Positions 14,261-22,039 are shown, counted from the stretch's first letter. The stretch: 45,105 nucleotides of DNA from an uncultured Ectothiorhodospiraceae bacterium (GCA_937867305.1 CALMKJ010000026.1:1-45105); one strand, 5' to 3'. Translations and numbers: made by a program. The notes: generated by a model not told the origin, from the sequence alone.

Positions 14261-16237
14261 CTAGGGGAGGAGGCAGTTTGCGGTGGGGTCGGTCGGCGTG
14301 GGTGGGCAGACGAAGGCGAGCACCCCGCCGTCAGGTCGGACCTCGATGCGCAGGTCCTGCAGGCGAGAGAGCACGTCCATCCCGAGCACCGGCTTCCAGT
14401 GGCTGTCCGCGGAGGCACAGGCGAGCGCCCGCACGCCGGGCAACACGCAGGAACCGATGCGCAGTCCTTCGAGGAGGTAGTGCCTTGCCTCGGCGCCACC
14501 ACCGTGGATGAGCTCCACGTTCACTTCCCCGAGGGGCAGCGCCCGGTTGCGCCCGCACATGCGCTGCAGGTGCGGGTGGGGGAGCACGGTGACGGCCGAG
14601 CCGGTGTCGAGCAGCAACGAGAGGTCCGGGTCCTGCACGCAGCCCACGAGCCGGACCGGGACGTGCAGCAGTCCCTCGCGCAGGGTGAGGGGCACGCGCT
14701 CGGGACCGTTGCGCTCGGCAGGGGCCTCGCCGGGCGGGGGAGCGGCCGACGGAGCGGACGGGGGAGCGGACGGGGGAGCGGACGGGGTAGCGGGCGGGGG
14801 AGCGGGCGGCGTGCCGTGGCAGCTCCCGCAGGCCCGCGCCGGCCCCACCGTGTGCGGGCTGATGGGCACGAGCTCGCGCCACGACCGCACCGCCGCGGGC
14901 CCGCCAGCGGGAGGCGGGAACTCCGCGCTCATGGCCATGCCGGGGACGAAGGGTGCGATGCGCCCGTCGGGTCGCTCCCCGAGGTTCGGCACGACGGGCT
15001 GCATCTTCCCGCGGTCCGCGAGCCAGCGCCCGGGGGTCAGCCGGCGCTCGTGATGGTCCCACTGCTCGGCGCCCGGCTCGAAGCGCACGTGGCAGCCCTC
15101 GCACTGGGGCGCCCACTGGCTGTGGCAGGCCTCGCAGGTGAGGCGAGCGTGCTCGCGCGCGTATGGGTGGGCGGGCATCCGCGCCTTTCCGCCCTCGCGG
15201 TGGCAGTCCTCGCAGACGGGACCGGCCTTCCCCGCCAGGCCCATCACCTGGGTCCCGCGGTGACAGTCGACGCAGCGCATTCCCGCCCGGTGGTGGGCGT
15301 CGCCCGGGACGCGCTCCACCAGTCGGCCGTCGGGGAGCCGCCCCAGGCGTGACCGGTCCACCCGTGCGAGCGCGGACTCGTCCACCTCGGCGAGGCCGGA
15401 GTAGGCGAGGGCCATGCGCGTGGCGCGGGAGTGACAGCCGAAGCAGCGCTCGTCCCGCACCCGGGCGGAGAGCTCGGCGTGCGCACCCGCGGGGTAGTCG
15501 TTCAGGTGGCAGGCGAGGCACCCGCCCCCGCGGTCGCGCACCGGGTCGAGCGCGTGCCGGGCCTTGGGGTGCGCGATGTGGCAACTCGCGCAGAGCTTGC
15601 GAAAGAGCGAGTCGGCCGGTGACTGGCCGAGGCTGGCGACGCCCGCGGCCGCCGCCGGGGCGGACTTCCGATCGCCTGCGGGGGCCTCGCCAAAGGCCTG
15701 CCGGTTGCCCGTCACCATCCCGCGCAGGGTCGCCATGGGACTCGCGCGCACACCGGCCAGCTCTGCCGGGTGACAGCGCCCGCAGGTCCGCTCCGCGTTC
15801 TCCAGGTTCCCCGGGAAGGCGACGAGCCCGGCGTGCGCGAGCTCCCGTGTCGCGGCCGCGGCGTCGCCGGCGTGGCAGGCGGTGCAGTCTCCCGCAGCGA
15901 AGGCATGTCCCGCCGGGTGGCCCTGGTCGCGGACGGGGTGGCAGCCGAGGCATCCGGGGACGGCGGCTGCGGCCACCGCTTCGAGGCCGAGAAGGGCCGT
16001 GAGGGGCAGGGCGGTGAGGGCCAGGGGCGTCAGCACGAGGGGCGCCAGGGTGAGGAGCGCGAGGGCCAGGAGCGGCGCGCGCACGCTCCCGCCGGCGCGG
16101 CGGTCCGACCGGCCCGGGCTCCCCGCAAGCGGGGCCACGAATGGAGCCGCGCTTCGCCTCCCCGCAGATTTGCGCCAGATCAAGTGGCCTGCATCTTGGT
16201 CAAGGACCTGGTGGACGCACTCCGGTTCGTCACTCAT
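14261..16237 (-). CDS. 11-heme cytochrome c fused to retropepsin-like protease domain
   Basis: A 658-residue protein with an unusual domain order. After a hydrophobic export segment (residues about 53-90) come eleven CxxCH haem sites between residues 96 and 474, beginning CLGCH and CTACH and ending CEGCH and CGSCH. A proline-rich linker (about 476-510, PPP and APPS units) follows. The C-terminal 140 residues resemble a single-domain clan AA aspartic protease: LLLDTGSAVTVLP with Asp544, and a matching VLGMDVLSRL near 617-626. The ATG at 16237 has GAGGG 5 nt upstream but places about 50 charged residues before the signal segment; a GTG at 16084 gives a cleaner signal peptide but a poor ribosome-binding site. 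It heads the leftward operon. Likely a periplasmic electron carrier; the function of the protease part is unknown. Confidence 0.85.
   Translation of the reverse strand: MSDEPECVHQVLDQDAGHLIWRKSAGRRSAAPFVAPLAGSPGRSDRRAGGSVRAPLLALALLTLAPLVLTPLALTALPLTALLGLEAVAAAAVPGCLGCHPVRDQGHPAGHAFAAGDCTACHAGDAAAATRELAHAGLVAFPGNLENAERTCGRCHPAELAGVRASPMATLRGMVTGNRQAFGEAPAGDRKSAPAAAAGVASLGQSPADSLFRKLCASCHIAHPKARHALDPVRDRGGGCLACHLNDYPAGAHAELSARVRDERCFGCHSRATRMALAYSGLAEVDESALARVDRSRLGRLPDGRLVERVPGDAHHRAGMRCVDCHRGTQVMGLAGKAGPVCEDCHREGGKARMPAHPYAREHARLTCEACHSQWAPQCEGCHVRFEPGAEQWDHHERRLTPGRWLADRGKMQPVVPNLGERPDGRIAPFVPGMAMSAEFPPPAGGPAAVRSWRELVPISPHTVGPARACGSCHGTPPAPPPATPSAPPSAPPSAPSAAPPPGEAPAERNGPERVPLTLREGLLHVPVRLVGCVQDPDLSLLLDTGSAVTVLPHPHLQRMCGRNRALPLGEVNVELIHGGGAEARHYLLEGLRIGSCVLPGVRALACASADSHWKPVLGMDVLSRLQDLRIEVRPDGGVLAFVCPPTPTDPTANCLLP
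14736..14807. repeat. 12-bp tandem repeat coding for Pro-rich linker
   Basis: Six 12-bp units, consensus GGGGGAGCGGAC, with two adjacent identical copies at 14760-14783. On the minus strand they encode four-residue Pro/Ala/Ser units joining the cytochrome to the protease-like domain. The linker contains PPP tripeptides, the kind of site relieved by EF-P-type factors. Confidence 0.8.
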
Positions 16238-16283
16238 GATTCCCTCACCGTCTTTGGGGTGATTTTCTTCAACAATAACCTGG

Positions 16284-17597
16284 ATGAATCGGATGGAGGT
16301 CGTCGTGCGCAGCCGCTCACTCGTCCTGACCCTCGCTCTCGTGCTGATCGGAGGTTTCCCGGCGCATTCGGCGTACGCCGCCCGTACGACGGCGGACGAC
16401 GAGGCCGAAGAGCCGTTCCAGGGAAGGACCGTTCAGTATTATCGCCCGGAAGCTTGCAAGAAGTGCCACGAGGAAATCTACAACCAGTGGAAGTCCTCGA
16501 TGCACGCGAAGAGCACGGCGCTGAAGGACCCCATCCACGAGGCGATGTACCAGATGGAGGTCGGCTCGCCGACGGAGGAGGGCGTCAAGCACAAGAAGTC
16601 TCAGACCTATCCGGTCTGCCTGCAGTGCCACGCGCCGGTCGCGGCGATGGAGAAGAAGACCAAGCTTGACGAGAAAGAGGCCTACAGCAACGGCGTCGGG
16701 TGCGTGGTGTGCCACTCCTTCGCCCACTTCAAGGGCATCAAGAAGCCGGACGGCAAGTACCAGCTCGGCCAGCTGGCCTATCAGGTCGACACCGAGCAGC
16801 TCTACGGGCCCTCCGGCATCTCCTACACCAAGAAGCGGGTGCCCAAAGGGTCTACGTGGCCGATTCCGGTCAACCACCCCCAGCCCATCAAGGGCAGCAA
16901 GGCGTCGCTCTTCAAGAGCAACGACCTCTGCATGGGATGCCACGACCAGCGCAACAACCCGAAGGAAGTGCCCCTCTGCATGACCGGCCCCGAGTACGAG
17001 AAGGGCAAGGCCTTCATCAACTGCCAGGCCTGCCACATGGCGCCGACCGAGGTGGTGAACAAGGACGGCGAGAAGGTCAAGGTGTTCGACCACACCATGG
17101 CCGGTGGGCACCACGACAAGATGATCACCCAGGGTGTCGCGTTGAGCATGGACGTGAAGCGCGAGGGGGACAATTTCAAGGTCGACATCACGCTGCGTAA
17201 CCGCCTGCCGCACGCCTACCCGACCGGCGCGCCGTTCCGCAACGCCATCGTGCGGGTGGCCGCGTACGACAAGGACGGGAAGCTGCTGTGGCAGAACTAC
17301 GAGAAGCACCCCTCCAAGGACGACCCCAAGGCCTTCCTCCTCCTCGCCCTCGGCAAGGACGGCAAGCCGGTGATGCCACCCGAGGCCACCGAGATCCTGA
17401 ACGACTCGCGCCTGCAGCCGGACGAGACCCGCGCGCTCGAGTACAGCTTCACCGCCGCGGGCGTCGGCATCGTGCGCACCGAGCTGCTCTACCACCTGCT
17501 GACGCCGCCGGTGCTCGAGATGTTCGGGGACAAGCTGCCGGAAGAAGTGAAGAAGGCAAGGGTCGCGGCCTCGGCCGAGGAACGCTTCGAAAGCTGA
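16284..17597 (+). CDS. Exported pentaheme cytochrome c
   Basis: A protein of up to 437 residues. The signal peptide is RSRSLVLTLALVLIGGFPAHSAYA. Five CxxCH sites follow (CKKCH, CLQCH, CVVCH, CMGCH, CQACH), all in the first 250 residues, interspersed with His residues suitable as distal ligands. The C-terminal 180 residues carry no haem and form a beta-rich domain (VDITLRNRLPHAYPTGAPFR, AYDKDGKLLWQNYEKHP), seen in several multiheme cytochromes of the c554-like group. ATG codons lie at 16284 and 16293; a GTG at 16305 has GGAGG 5 nt upstream and gives a neater signal peptide. It heads the rightward operon, divergent from the 11-heme gene, and probably receives or donates electrons in the periplasm. 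Substrate unknown. Confidence 0.88.
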   Translation: MNRMEVVVRSRSLVLTLALVLIGGFPAHSAYAARTTADDEAEEPFQGRTVQYYRPEACKKCHEEIYNQWKSSMHAKSTALKDPIHEAMYQMEVGSPTEEGVKHKKSQTYPVCLQCHAPVAAMEKKTKLDEKEAYSNGVGCVVCHSFAHFKGIKKPDGKYQLGQLAYQVDTEQLYGPSGISYTKKRVPKGSTWPIPVNHPQPIKGSKASLFKSNDLCMGCHDQRNNPKEVPLCMTGPEYEKGKAFINCQACHMAPTEVVNKDGEKVKVFDHTMAGGHHDKMITQGVALSMDVKREGDNFKVDITLRNRLPHAYPTGAPFRNAIVRVAAYDKDGKLLWQNYEKHPSKDDPKAFLLLALGKDGKPVMPPEATEILNDSRLQPDETRALEYSFTAAGVGIVRTELLYHLLTPPVLEMFGDKLPEEVKKARVAASAEERFES

Positions 17598-17713
17598 GGA
17601 CCCCGGCGGCGAAACGCGGTTCCCGGGGCGGGCGGGGCGCCAGCACGCCCGCCCCGTGAGAGGCCGCAGCGGTCGGTCGAGCCCCACGGTATCGGTGGTC
17701 AGGAGGATTGACG

Positions 17714-18430
17714 ATGGTCTCGCTTGGAACATGGCTTCGGTCGCGCGCCCTGTGGAGCGGAGCCTGCCTGGTGGCCCTGCTGCCCCTCGCAGCGGTGGGT
17801 GACGGGGCGAGCGACGAGGTGAGCGACAAGCCCGCGGTCGCCCGACCGGCGCCCCGCACCCTGGAGACGGTCCACCCGGAGGCGAACCCCGCCAAGACAG
17901 TGGACGGCCAGGCGCCGTTCGAGGAAGCCCCGCTGTTCCGGGTCGTCACCCGGAAGAAGGACTCGGACATGCACCCCTGCGGGGATTGCCACGACGAGAC
18001 GCTGTCGGACTTCAAGCCGCGGGACCTGCAGCGGCCCCACGACGACTTCAAGCTCGAGCACGGGCTGCACGGCCGCGGCGAGTTCTGGTGCTTCACCTGC
18101 CATCGCGTGAAGGGCACGGGCGGCCTGAAGACGATGGAGAGCGAGCGGCTCGGGTTCGACGACGCCTACGTCATCTGTTCCCAGTGCCACGCCCAGGAAG
18201 CCCGGGACTGGACCCACGGCGCCCACGGCAAGCGCGTGGGGGGCTGGGAGGGAGACCGCACGCTGCTCAGTTGCACCGTCTGCCACTTCCAGCACCGCCC
18301 GAAGATGGACCCGCGCAAGGCCGAGGAGCCTCCGCCGGTGCGCCGGGGCCTCCCTCGCCAGGACACCAATCCCCACGAGCCGTTGCCGGTGTGGGAGCGC
18401 CACGGGGCCCAGGGCCCGGTGACCAAGTGA
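17714..18430 (+). CDS. Exported tetraheme cytochrome c
   Basis: A 238-residue protein with a signal peptide (WSGACLVALLPLAAVGDGA) and four CxxCH haem sites (CGDCH, CFTCH, CSQCH, CTVCH). A proline-rich, basic C-terminus follows (KMDPRKAEEPPPVRRGLPRQ). His residues such as HDDFKLEHGLHG and HGAHGKR are likely second axial ligands. The ATG at 17714 has AGGAGG 7 nt upstream. It lies between the pentaheme gene (116 bp before) and the iron-sulfur subunit gene (60 bp after). It resembles the small multiheme subunits that pair with iron-sulfur and NrfD-type proteins in Hmc/Dsr/Nrf-type transmembrane complexes. It is probably the cytochrome partner of the two downstream subunits. Confidence 0.9.
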   Translation: MVSLGTWLRSRALWSGACLVALLPLAAVGDGASDEVSDKPAVARPAPRTLETVHPEANPAKTVDGQAPFEEAPLFRVVTRKKDSDMHPCGDCHDETLSDFKPRDLQRPHDDFKLEHGLHGRGEFWCFTCHRVKGTGGLKTMESERLGFDDAYVICSQCHAQEARDWTHGAHGKRVGGWEGDRTLLSCTVCHFQHRPKMDPRKAEEPPPVRRGLPRQDTNPHEPLPVWERHGAQGPVTK

Positions 18431-18490
18431 CCGGGTAACTCGGCGGCACCCAAACATCCGGATCGAACACGTACACGGACAACGTTGGCC

Positions 18491-19420
18491 ATGAGCGACC
18501 ACGACCAGCACGACGACGCACCCGACCGCGCCCGCCGGCGCTTCCTGCAGCGGGTCGGTACCGTGGCAGCCGCAGCCGCGGCGGCCCCGGCGAGCGAGGG
18601 GGCCTGGGGCGGCAAGACCCTCGAGGACGCCCTGGGGGAGTTCTTCCAGGACAACTACCGGCGCATGACGCCGGAAGAGGTGAAGGAGGCGATCGGGCGC
18701 ATCGAGCGCCGGGCGAAGCGCCTGTACGGCGTGGACATCACCGTCGGCAACGAGCCGCCGCTGCCCGGGGTCGTCTTCGGGTACGCGATCAACGTCTCCA
18801 AGTGCCGCGGATACCGGGACTGCGTTCGCGCCTGCGGCGAGGAGAACAACCAGAGCCTCGACATGCAGTACATCCGGGTGCTGCAGCTCGACCAGGGCAG
18901 CCTGAACTTCGAGCAGGCCGAGCACTACTACCCGGGCGACCAGGTCCCGGTCGAGGGCAAGCACTACGTCCCGGTGCAGTGCCAGCAGTGCGACAACCCC
19001 CCGTGCGTGAAGGCCTGCCCGGTCGGCGCGACCTGGAAGGAGCCCGACGGCGTCGTGGTGGTCGACTACGACTGGTGCATCGGTTGCCGGTACTGCATGG
19101 CGGCCTGCCCTTACCAGGCCCGCGTGTTCAACTGGGGCGCGCCGGACCTGCCGGCCGAGCGCATCAACCCCAAGACCCACTACCTCGGCAACCGCCCGCG
19201 GCAGGCCGGATCGGTCGAGAAGTGCCACTTCTGCCTGCAGCGCACGCGCGTCGGCAAGCTGCCCGCCTGTCAGGAGGCCTGCCCGACCGGGGCACGGGTG
19301 TTCGGGAACCTGCTCGATCCGGAGAGCGAGATCCGCTACGTGCTCGAGCACAAGGTCGTCTTCCGGCTGAAGGAGGACGTGGGGACCGAGCCGAAATTCT
19401 GGTACTACCGGGACGTCTGA
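18491..19420 (+). CDS. Tat-exported iron-sulfur subunit (DsrO/HmcB/NrfC-like)
   Basis: A 309-residue protein with a Tat signal (RARRRFLQRVGTVAAAA), so it acts in the periplasm. Four cysteine groups follow. The first reads C105-RGYRD-C111-x3-C115, with Tyr108 where the canonical second Cys would be. The others are complete: CQQCDNPPCVKACPVG, CIGCRYCMAACPYQA and CHFCLQRTRVGKLPACQEACP. The first site may thus hold a three-iron cluster or use another ligand. The ATG at 18491 is used; a TTG 6 nt upstream is an alternative. It is followed after 13 bp by the NrfD-type gene, giving the usual iron-sulfur/anchor pair that exchanges electrons between quinone and cytochromes. Confidence 0.9.
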   Translation: MSDHDQHDDAPDRARRRFLQRVGTVAAAAAAAPASEGAWGGKTLEDALGEFFQDNYRRMTPEEVKEAIGRIERRAKRLYGVDITVGNEPPLPGVVFGYAINVSKCRGYRDCVRACGEENNQSLDMQYIRVLQLDQGSLNFEQAEHYYPGDQVPVEGKHYVPVQCQQCDNPPCVKACPVGATWKEPDGVVVVDYDWCIGCRYCMAACPYQARVFNWGAPDLPAERINPKTHYLGNRPRQAGSVEKCHFCLQRTRVGKLPACQEACPTGARVFGNLLDPESEIRYVLEHKVVFRLKEDVGTEPKFWYYRDV

Positions 19421-19433
19421 GGAGGGGTGAGGC

Positions 19434-20693
19434 GTGGCCCTGTTTCGATTCCTTTCCAATGGAGTGCGGCATGCCTTCCGGGGCTCGCCGACCTACTGGG
19501 CGTGGCTGGGATTCCTGGTGCTGGTGATCGCGAACGGGCTGTGGGCCTATTCGCACCAGCTGTCCGAGGGGCTCATCGCCACGAACATGAGCAGCCAGGT
19601 CTCCTGGGGCTTCTACATCGCGAACTTCACCTACCTGGTGGGGGTCGCCGCGGCGGCCGTGCTGCTCGTCATTCCCGCCTACATCTTCCATCGCCAGGAC
19701 GTGAAGGACGTGGTGCTGCTCGGCGACACCATGGCGGTCGCCGCGGTGATCATGGCGATCCTGTTCGTGGTGGTCGATCTGGGGCGGCCGGACCGCATCT
19801 GGCATCTGCTGCCGGGGGTTGGCATCTTCAACTTCCCGACCTCGATGCTGGCCTGGGACGTGGTGGTGCTCTCGGGCTACCTGCTGCTGAACCTCGGGAT
19901 CTCGTTCTACATCGTCTACAGCCACTACCGCGGCCGCCAGCCGGTGCTGCGCTATTACTTCCCCTTCGTGCTGCTGGCGATGTTCTGGGCGATCTCCATC
20001 CACACCGTGACGGCCTTCCTGTTCTCCGCGAACAGCGGCCGGCCGTTCTGGTCGAACCCGCTGCTCGCGCCGCGGTTCATCGCCTCTGCGTTCGCCTCGG
20101 GACCCGCGCTCAGCATCATCGCCCTCACCATCGTGCGCAAGACGACGCGCTACCCCGTGCAGCAGAGCGTGATCGACATGCTCTCGGTGGTGATGACGGT
20201 GGCGCTCCAGATCACGCTCTTCTTCGTGGGCGCGGAGCTCTTCACCGAGTTCTACAACGAGGGGCACCACGCGGCGTCCGCGCGCTACCTGTTCCTCGGC
20301 CTGCACGGGCACGGCGTGCTGGTGCCCTGGATCTGGACGGGCATCGGGATGCTCGCGGTGGCGGTCTTCATCCTGATGGTCCACCCGCTTCGCCGGCAGC
20401 CGATCCTGCTGCTGCTCGCCTGCGTGCTGACCGCGGCGGGGGTCTGGATCGAAAAGGGGATGGGCCTCGTCATCCCCGGCTTCGTGCCCACCACCATGGG
20501 GGAGGTCTACGAGTACCTGCCGAACTTCCTCGAGGTAAGCGTGGCGCTCATGGTCTGGGCCGTGGGGCTGCTGCTCGTGACGGTGATGATGAAGATCGCC
20601 GTCGCGGTGGAGTGCGGCGACATGCGCGACCGCAAGGCGGCGGACAGGACCGTCGACGTCCCGCCGGCTTGCGCTGAGCCCGCGGCGTCATAG
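19434..20693 (+). CDS. NrfD/DsrP-type membrane subunit
   Basis: A 419-residue polytopic inner-membrane protein with about ten hydrophobic segments, of the larger NrfD branch that includes DsrP and HmcC. Family-like features are VSWGFYIANFTYLVGVAAAA, VVDLGRPDRIWHLLP, FNFPTSMLAWDVVVL, IHTVTAFLFSANSGRPFW and PGFVPTTMGEVYEYLP. It would bind a quinone and pass electrons to the Tat-exported iron-sulfur protein and the tetraheme and pentaheme cytochromes encoded just upstream. The GTG start has TGAGG close upstream. A strong inverted repeat 19 bp after the stop probably ends the operon. It is clearly longer than, and only distantly like, the NrfD protein of the leftward operon, so the two units are not a recent duplication. 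Confidence 0.92.
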   Translation: MALFRFLSNGVRHAFRGSPTYWAWLGFLVLVIANGLWAYSHQLSEGLIATNMSSQVSWGFYIANFTYLVGVAAAAVLLVIPAYIFHRQDVKDVVLLGDTMAVAAVIMAILFVVVDLGRPDRIWHLLPGVGIFNFPTSMLAWDVVVLSGYLLLNLGISFYIVYSHYRGRQPVLRYYFPFVLLAMFWAISIHTVTAFLFSANSGRPFWSNPLLAPRFIASAFASGPALSIIALTIVRKTTRYPVQQSVIDMLSVVMTVALQITLFFVGAELFTEFYNEGHHAASARYLFLGLHGHGVLVPWIWTGIGMLAVAVFILMVHPLRRQPILLLLACVLTAAGVWIEKGMGLVIPGFVPTTMGEVYEYLPNFLEVSVALMVWAVGLLLVTVMMKIAVAVECGDMRDRKAADRTVDVPPACAEPAAS

Positions 20694-20711
20694 AGGACGA
20701 GACGGAGGGTT

Positions 20712-20737
20712 GTCGGCGGGCTTTACAGCCTGCCGAC
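20712..20737 (+). terminator. Hairpin ending the rightward redox operon
   Basis: 11-bp inverted repeat (GTCGGCGGGCT/AGCCTGCCGAC, one G-T pair) around a TTAC loop, 19 bp after the NrfD-type stop. It is followed by a pyrimidine-rich stretch (CCCCTTCTTTC) rather than a clean T-run. Confidence 0.65.
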
Positions 20738-20885
20738 GACCCCTTCTTTCGTGACGTTTCTCATGCCTTCCAATGGGTTGCAGGCCTGTTCGGAACCTTC
20801 TTCCGAGCTTTGGGCCCTGAACCTCCGTCGGCAGTCTTGACGGGGGCTGCCCGATATCTCCTGTAACCCCAGGAAATCTCTCGCC

Positions 20886-20901
20886 TGGTGCAGAATTTGC
20901 A
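20886..20901 (+). promoter_or_regulatory. Sigma-54 (-24/-12) promoter of the VPLP-CTERM gene
   Basis: TGGTGCAGAATTTGCA fits the RpoN pattern TGGYRYRN4TTGCW at every defined position, with GG and GC ten bases apart. It lies 134 bp before the ATG of the sorted protein, giving a predicted start near 20911. PEP-CTERM-type genes are known to be driven by RpoN with PrsK/PrsR-type systems, which supports this call. Confidence 0.75.
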
Positions 20902-21035
20902 GCTTCTTTCCGCAAGCAGGTGTGACGGGTTTCACAGAAGATTTGATCCTCCGGTCACGAGACCAGAGAATGGCCCCGCTCCTGCGGTTGAAGTGGCGGT
21001 GGCAGGGAAGCATAGGCTCGATGGGAGTGAGTGGC

Positions 21036-21713
21036 ATGAAAAAGGCGGGTGTTCTCACAGGTTTGCTGGCTGGTCTGCTGGTGGCGTTCGGCCCGGCCCG
21101 CGCGGATTTCGTGAAGTACGTGGAGTACTCGGGTTACAGTTCCTCGACCGACGGGTTTTTCGAGCCGGGCGGCACCTACGCCGACGGCAACAAGCTGGTC
21201 ATCGGGCTGAGCAACTTCACGGCCGACGGCGCTGCCGTGATCAATGCCTTCGACACGTTCTCCTTCTACGCGAAGGCGCCGGCCGGTTTCTACATCACGC
21301 ACGTCGAGTACAGCGAGTCTGGCCTTGGCAGCAACACCGGCGGCGCTGTGGCGCTTGCGACCGGCTCCATTGTCGTGGATGGAGTGTCCTACAGTCTCGC
21401 GTCGACGATCCTGCCCTCGTCCCCCCTGCCGAGCACCCAGACCTGGAGCCTCGGCGGCTTTGCCATTCCTGTCTACGCCCCGGTGACGGAGGGTGAGCAG
21501 GGACCCGTATCCATCCAGGTCACGAACAGCCTCGTGGCGGTGGACGTGCCGGGTGGAAATGCCAGCATCACCAAGGATTCGGCGTTCATCATCGCCCAGC
21601 TTGCCGAGATTGCAGCGGTCCCGCTCCCGCCGTCGCTGTGGCTGCTGGGCTCGGCCCTGTTCGGCGTCGGGCTCCTGAGTCGGCGTCGGAACCGCGTCGG
21701 GAGTGAAGGCTGA
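21036..21713 (+). CDS. Exported protein with VPLP-type PEP-CTERM sorting signal
   Basis: A 225-residue exported protein. The ATG at 21036 begins a signal peptide (KKAGVLTGLLAGLLVAFGPARA). The mature part (residues 24-190) is beta-rich and Ser/Gly/Thr-rich (SGYSSSTDGFFEPGGTYADG) with no recognised enzyme motif. Residues about 195-225 form the tripartite sorting tail: VPLPPSLWLLGSALFGVGLL, a basic SRRRNR cluster, and a short end. Such tails direct processing by an exosortase; the VPLP form matches the XrtD-type exosortase encoded at 39795-41402. A sigma-54 promoter lies upstream. The protein is probably secreted into or anchored in the extracellular polysaccharide matrix. Specific function unknown. 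Confidence 0.9.
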   Translation: MKKAGVLTGLLAGLLVAFGPARADFVKYVEYSGYSSSTDGFFEPGGTYADGNKLVIGLSNFTADGAAVINAFDTFSFYAKAPAGFYITHVEYSESGLGSNTGGAVALATGSIVVDGVSYSLASTILPSSPLPSTQTWSLGGFAIPVYAPVTEGEQGPVSIQVTNSLVAVDVPGGNASITKDSAFIIAQLAEIAAVPLPPSLWLLGSALFGVGLLSRRRNRVGSEG

Positions 21714-22039
21714 CGATCATCACCCTCTCATGGGGTATGCCCCTTTAGGGGGCTTGGCCGCACCGACCGGAGGGCAGGTCGGCCGGCGCATCGGATGAGG
21801 AGCCAGATACCAACCGGTCCCCGGGAAGGGGCCCGGGACGGGAGGGGAGGCGCCAGGACCCCGACCGGCCTGTGAGGAGCCCTTGAGACCCCGCTTCGGC
21901 GGGGTTTTGTTTTTGTGGCAGGCATCGCTCCCGGCCGCAGAATGGATGCCTGGCCTCAAGAACCGGAGCCGACGCACGCAATTAGACGCATCTGTTGCTA
22001 AACTGTGGCAAGTCAGGCGGTGGGGCAAGCGAGGCAGCG
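21714..22039. other. Hairpin-rich intergenic region before the export genes
   Basis: No gene seen. GGGG(21732)-CCCC(21740)-GGGG(21748) can form two mutually exclusive hairpins. CCGACC/GGTCGG forms a 6-bp stem at 21763-21782. A 9-bp stem with one mismatch lies at 21814-21836. CCGACCGG (21763, 21861) and TGAGGAGCC (21796, 21873) each occur twice. An intrinsic terminator closes the set. It could be a structured 3' UTR, a small RNA or an attenuator-type leader. Confidence 0.45.
21889..21914 (+). terminator. Intrinsic terminator with TTCG loop
   Basis: CCCCGC-TTCG-GCGGGG followed by TTTTGTTTTT: a textbook rho-independent terminator on the plus strand. It lies 175 bp after the VPLP-CTERM gene and 126 bp before the export-protein gene, so it may end the former or attenuate a leader of the latter. 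Confidence 0.9.

Larger units (their letters stand above)
20694..21035. other. Intergenic region between redox and exopolysaccharide loci
   Basis: No credible gene. It contains the operon-end hairpin (20712-20737) and a sigma-54 promoter (20886-20901). It is lower in GC than the flanking genes. Confidence 0.6.

Noticed and set aside
21796-21815. Cobalamin-riboswitch-like box (AGCCAGATACC)
   Set aside because: It resembles the end of the B12 box, but the other conserved elements expected upstream are not visible and no cobalamin-related gene follows.
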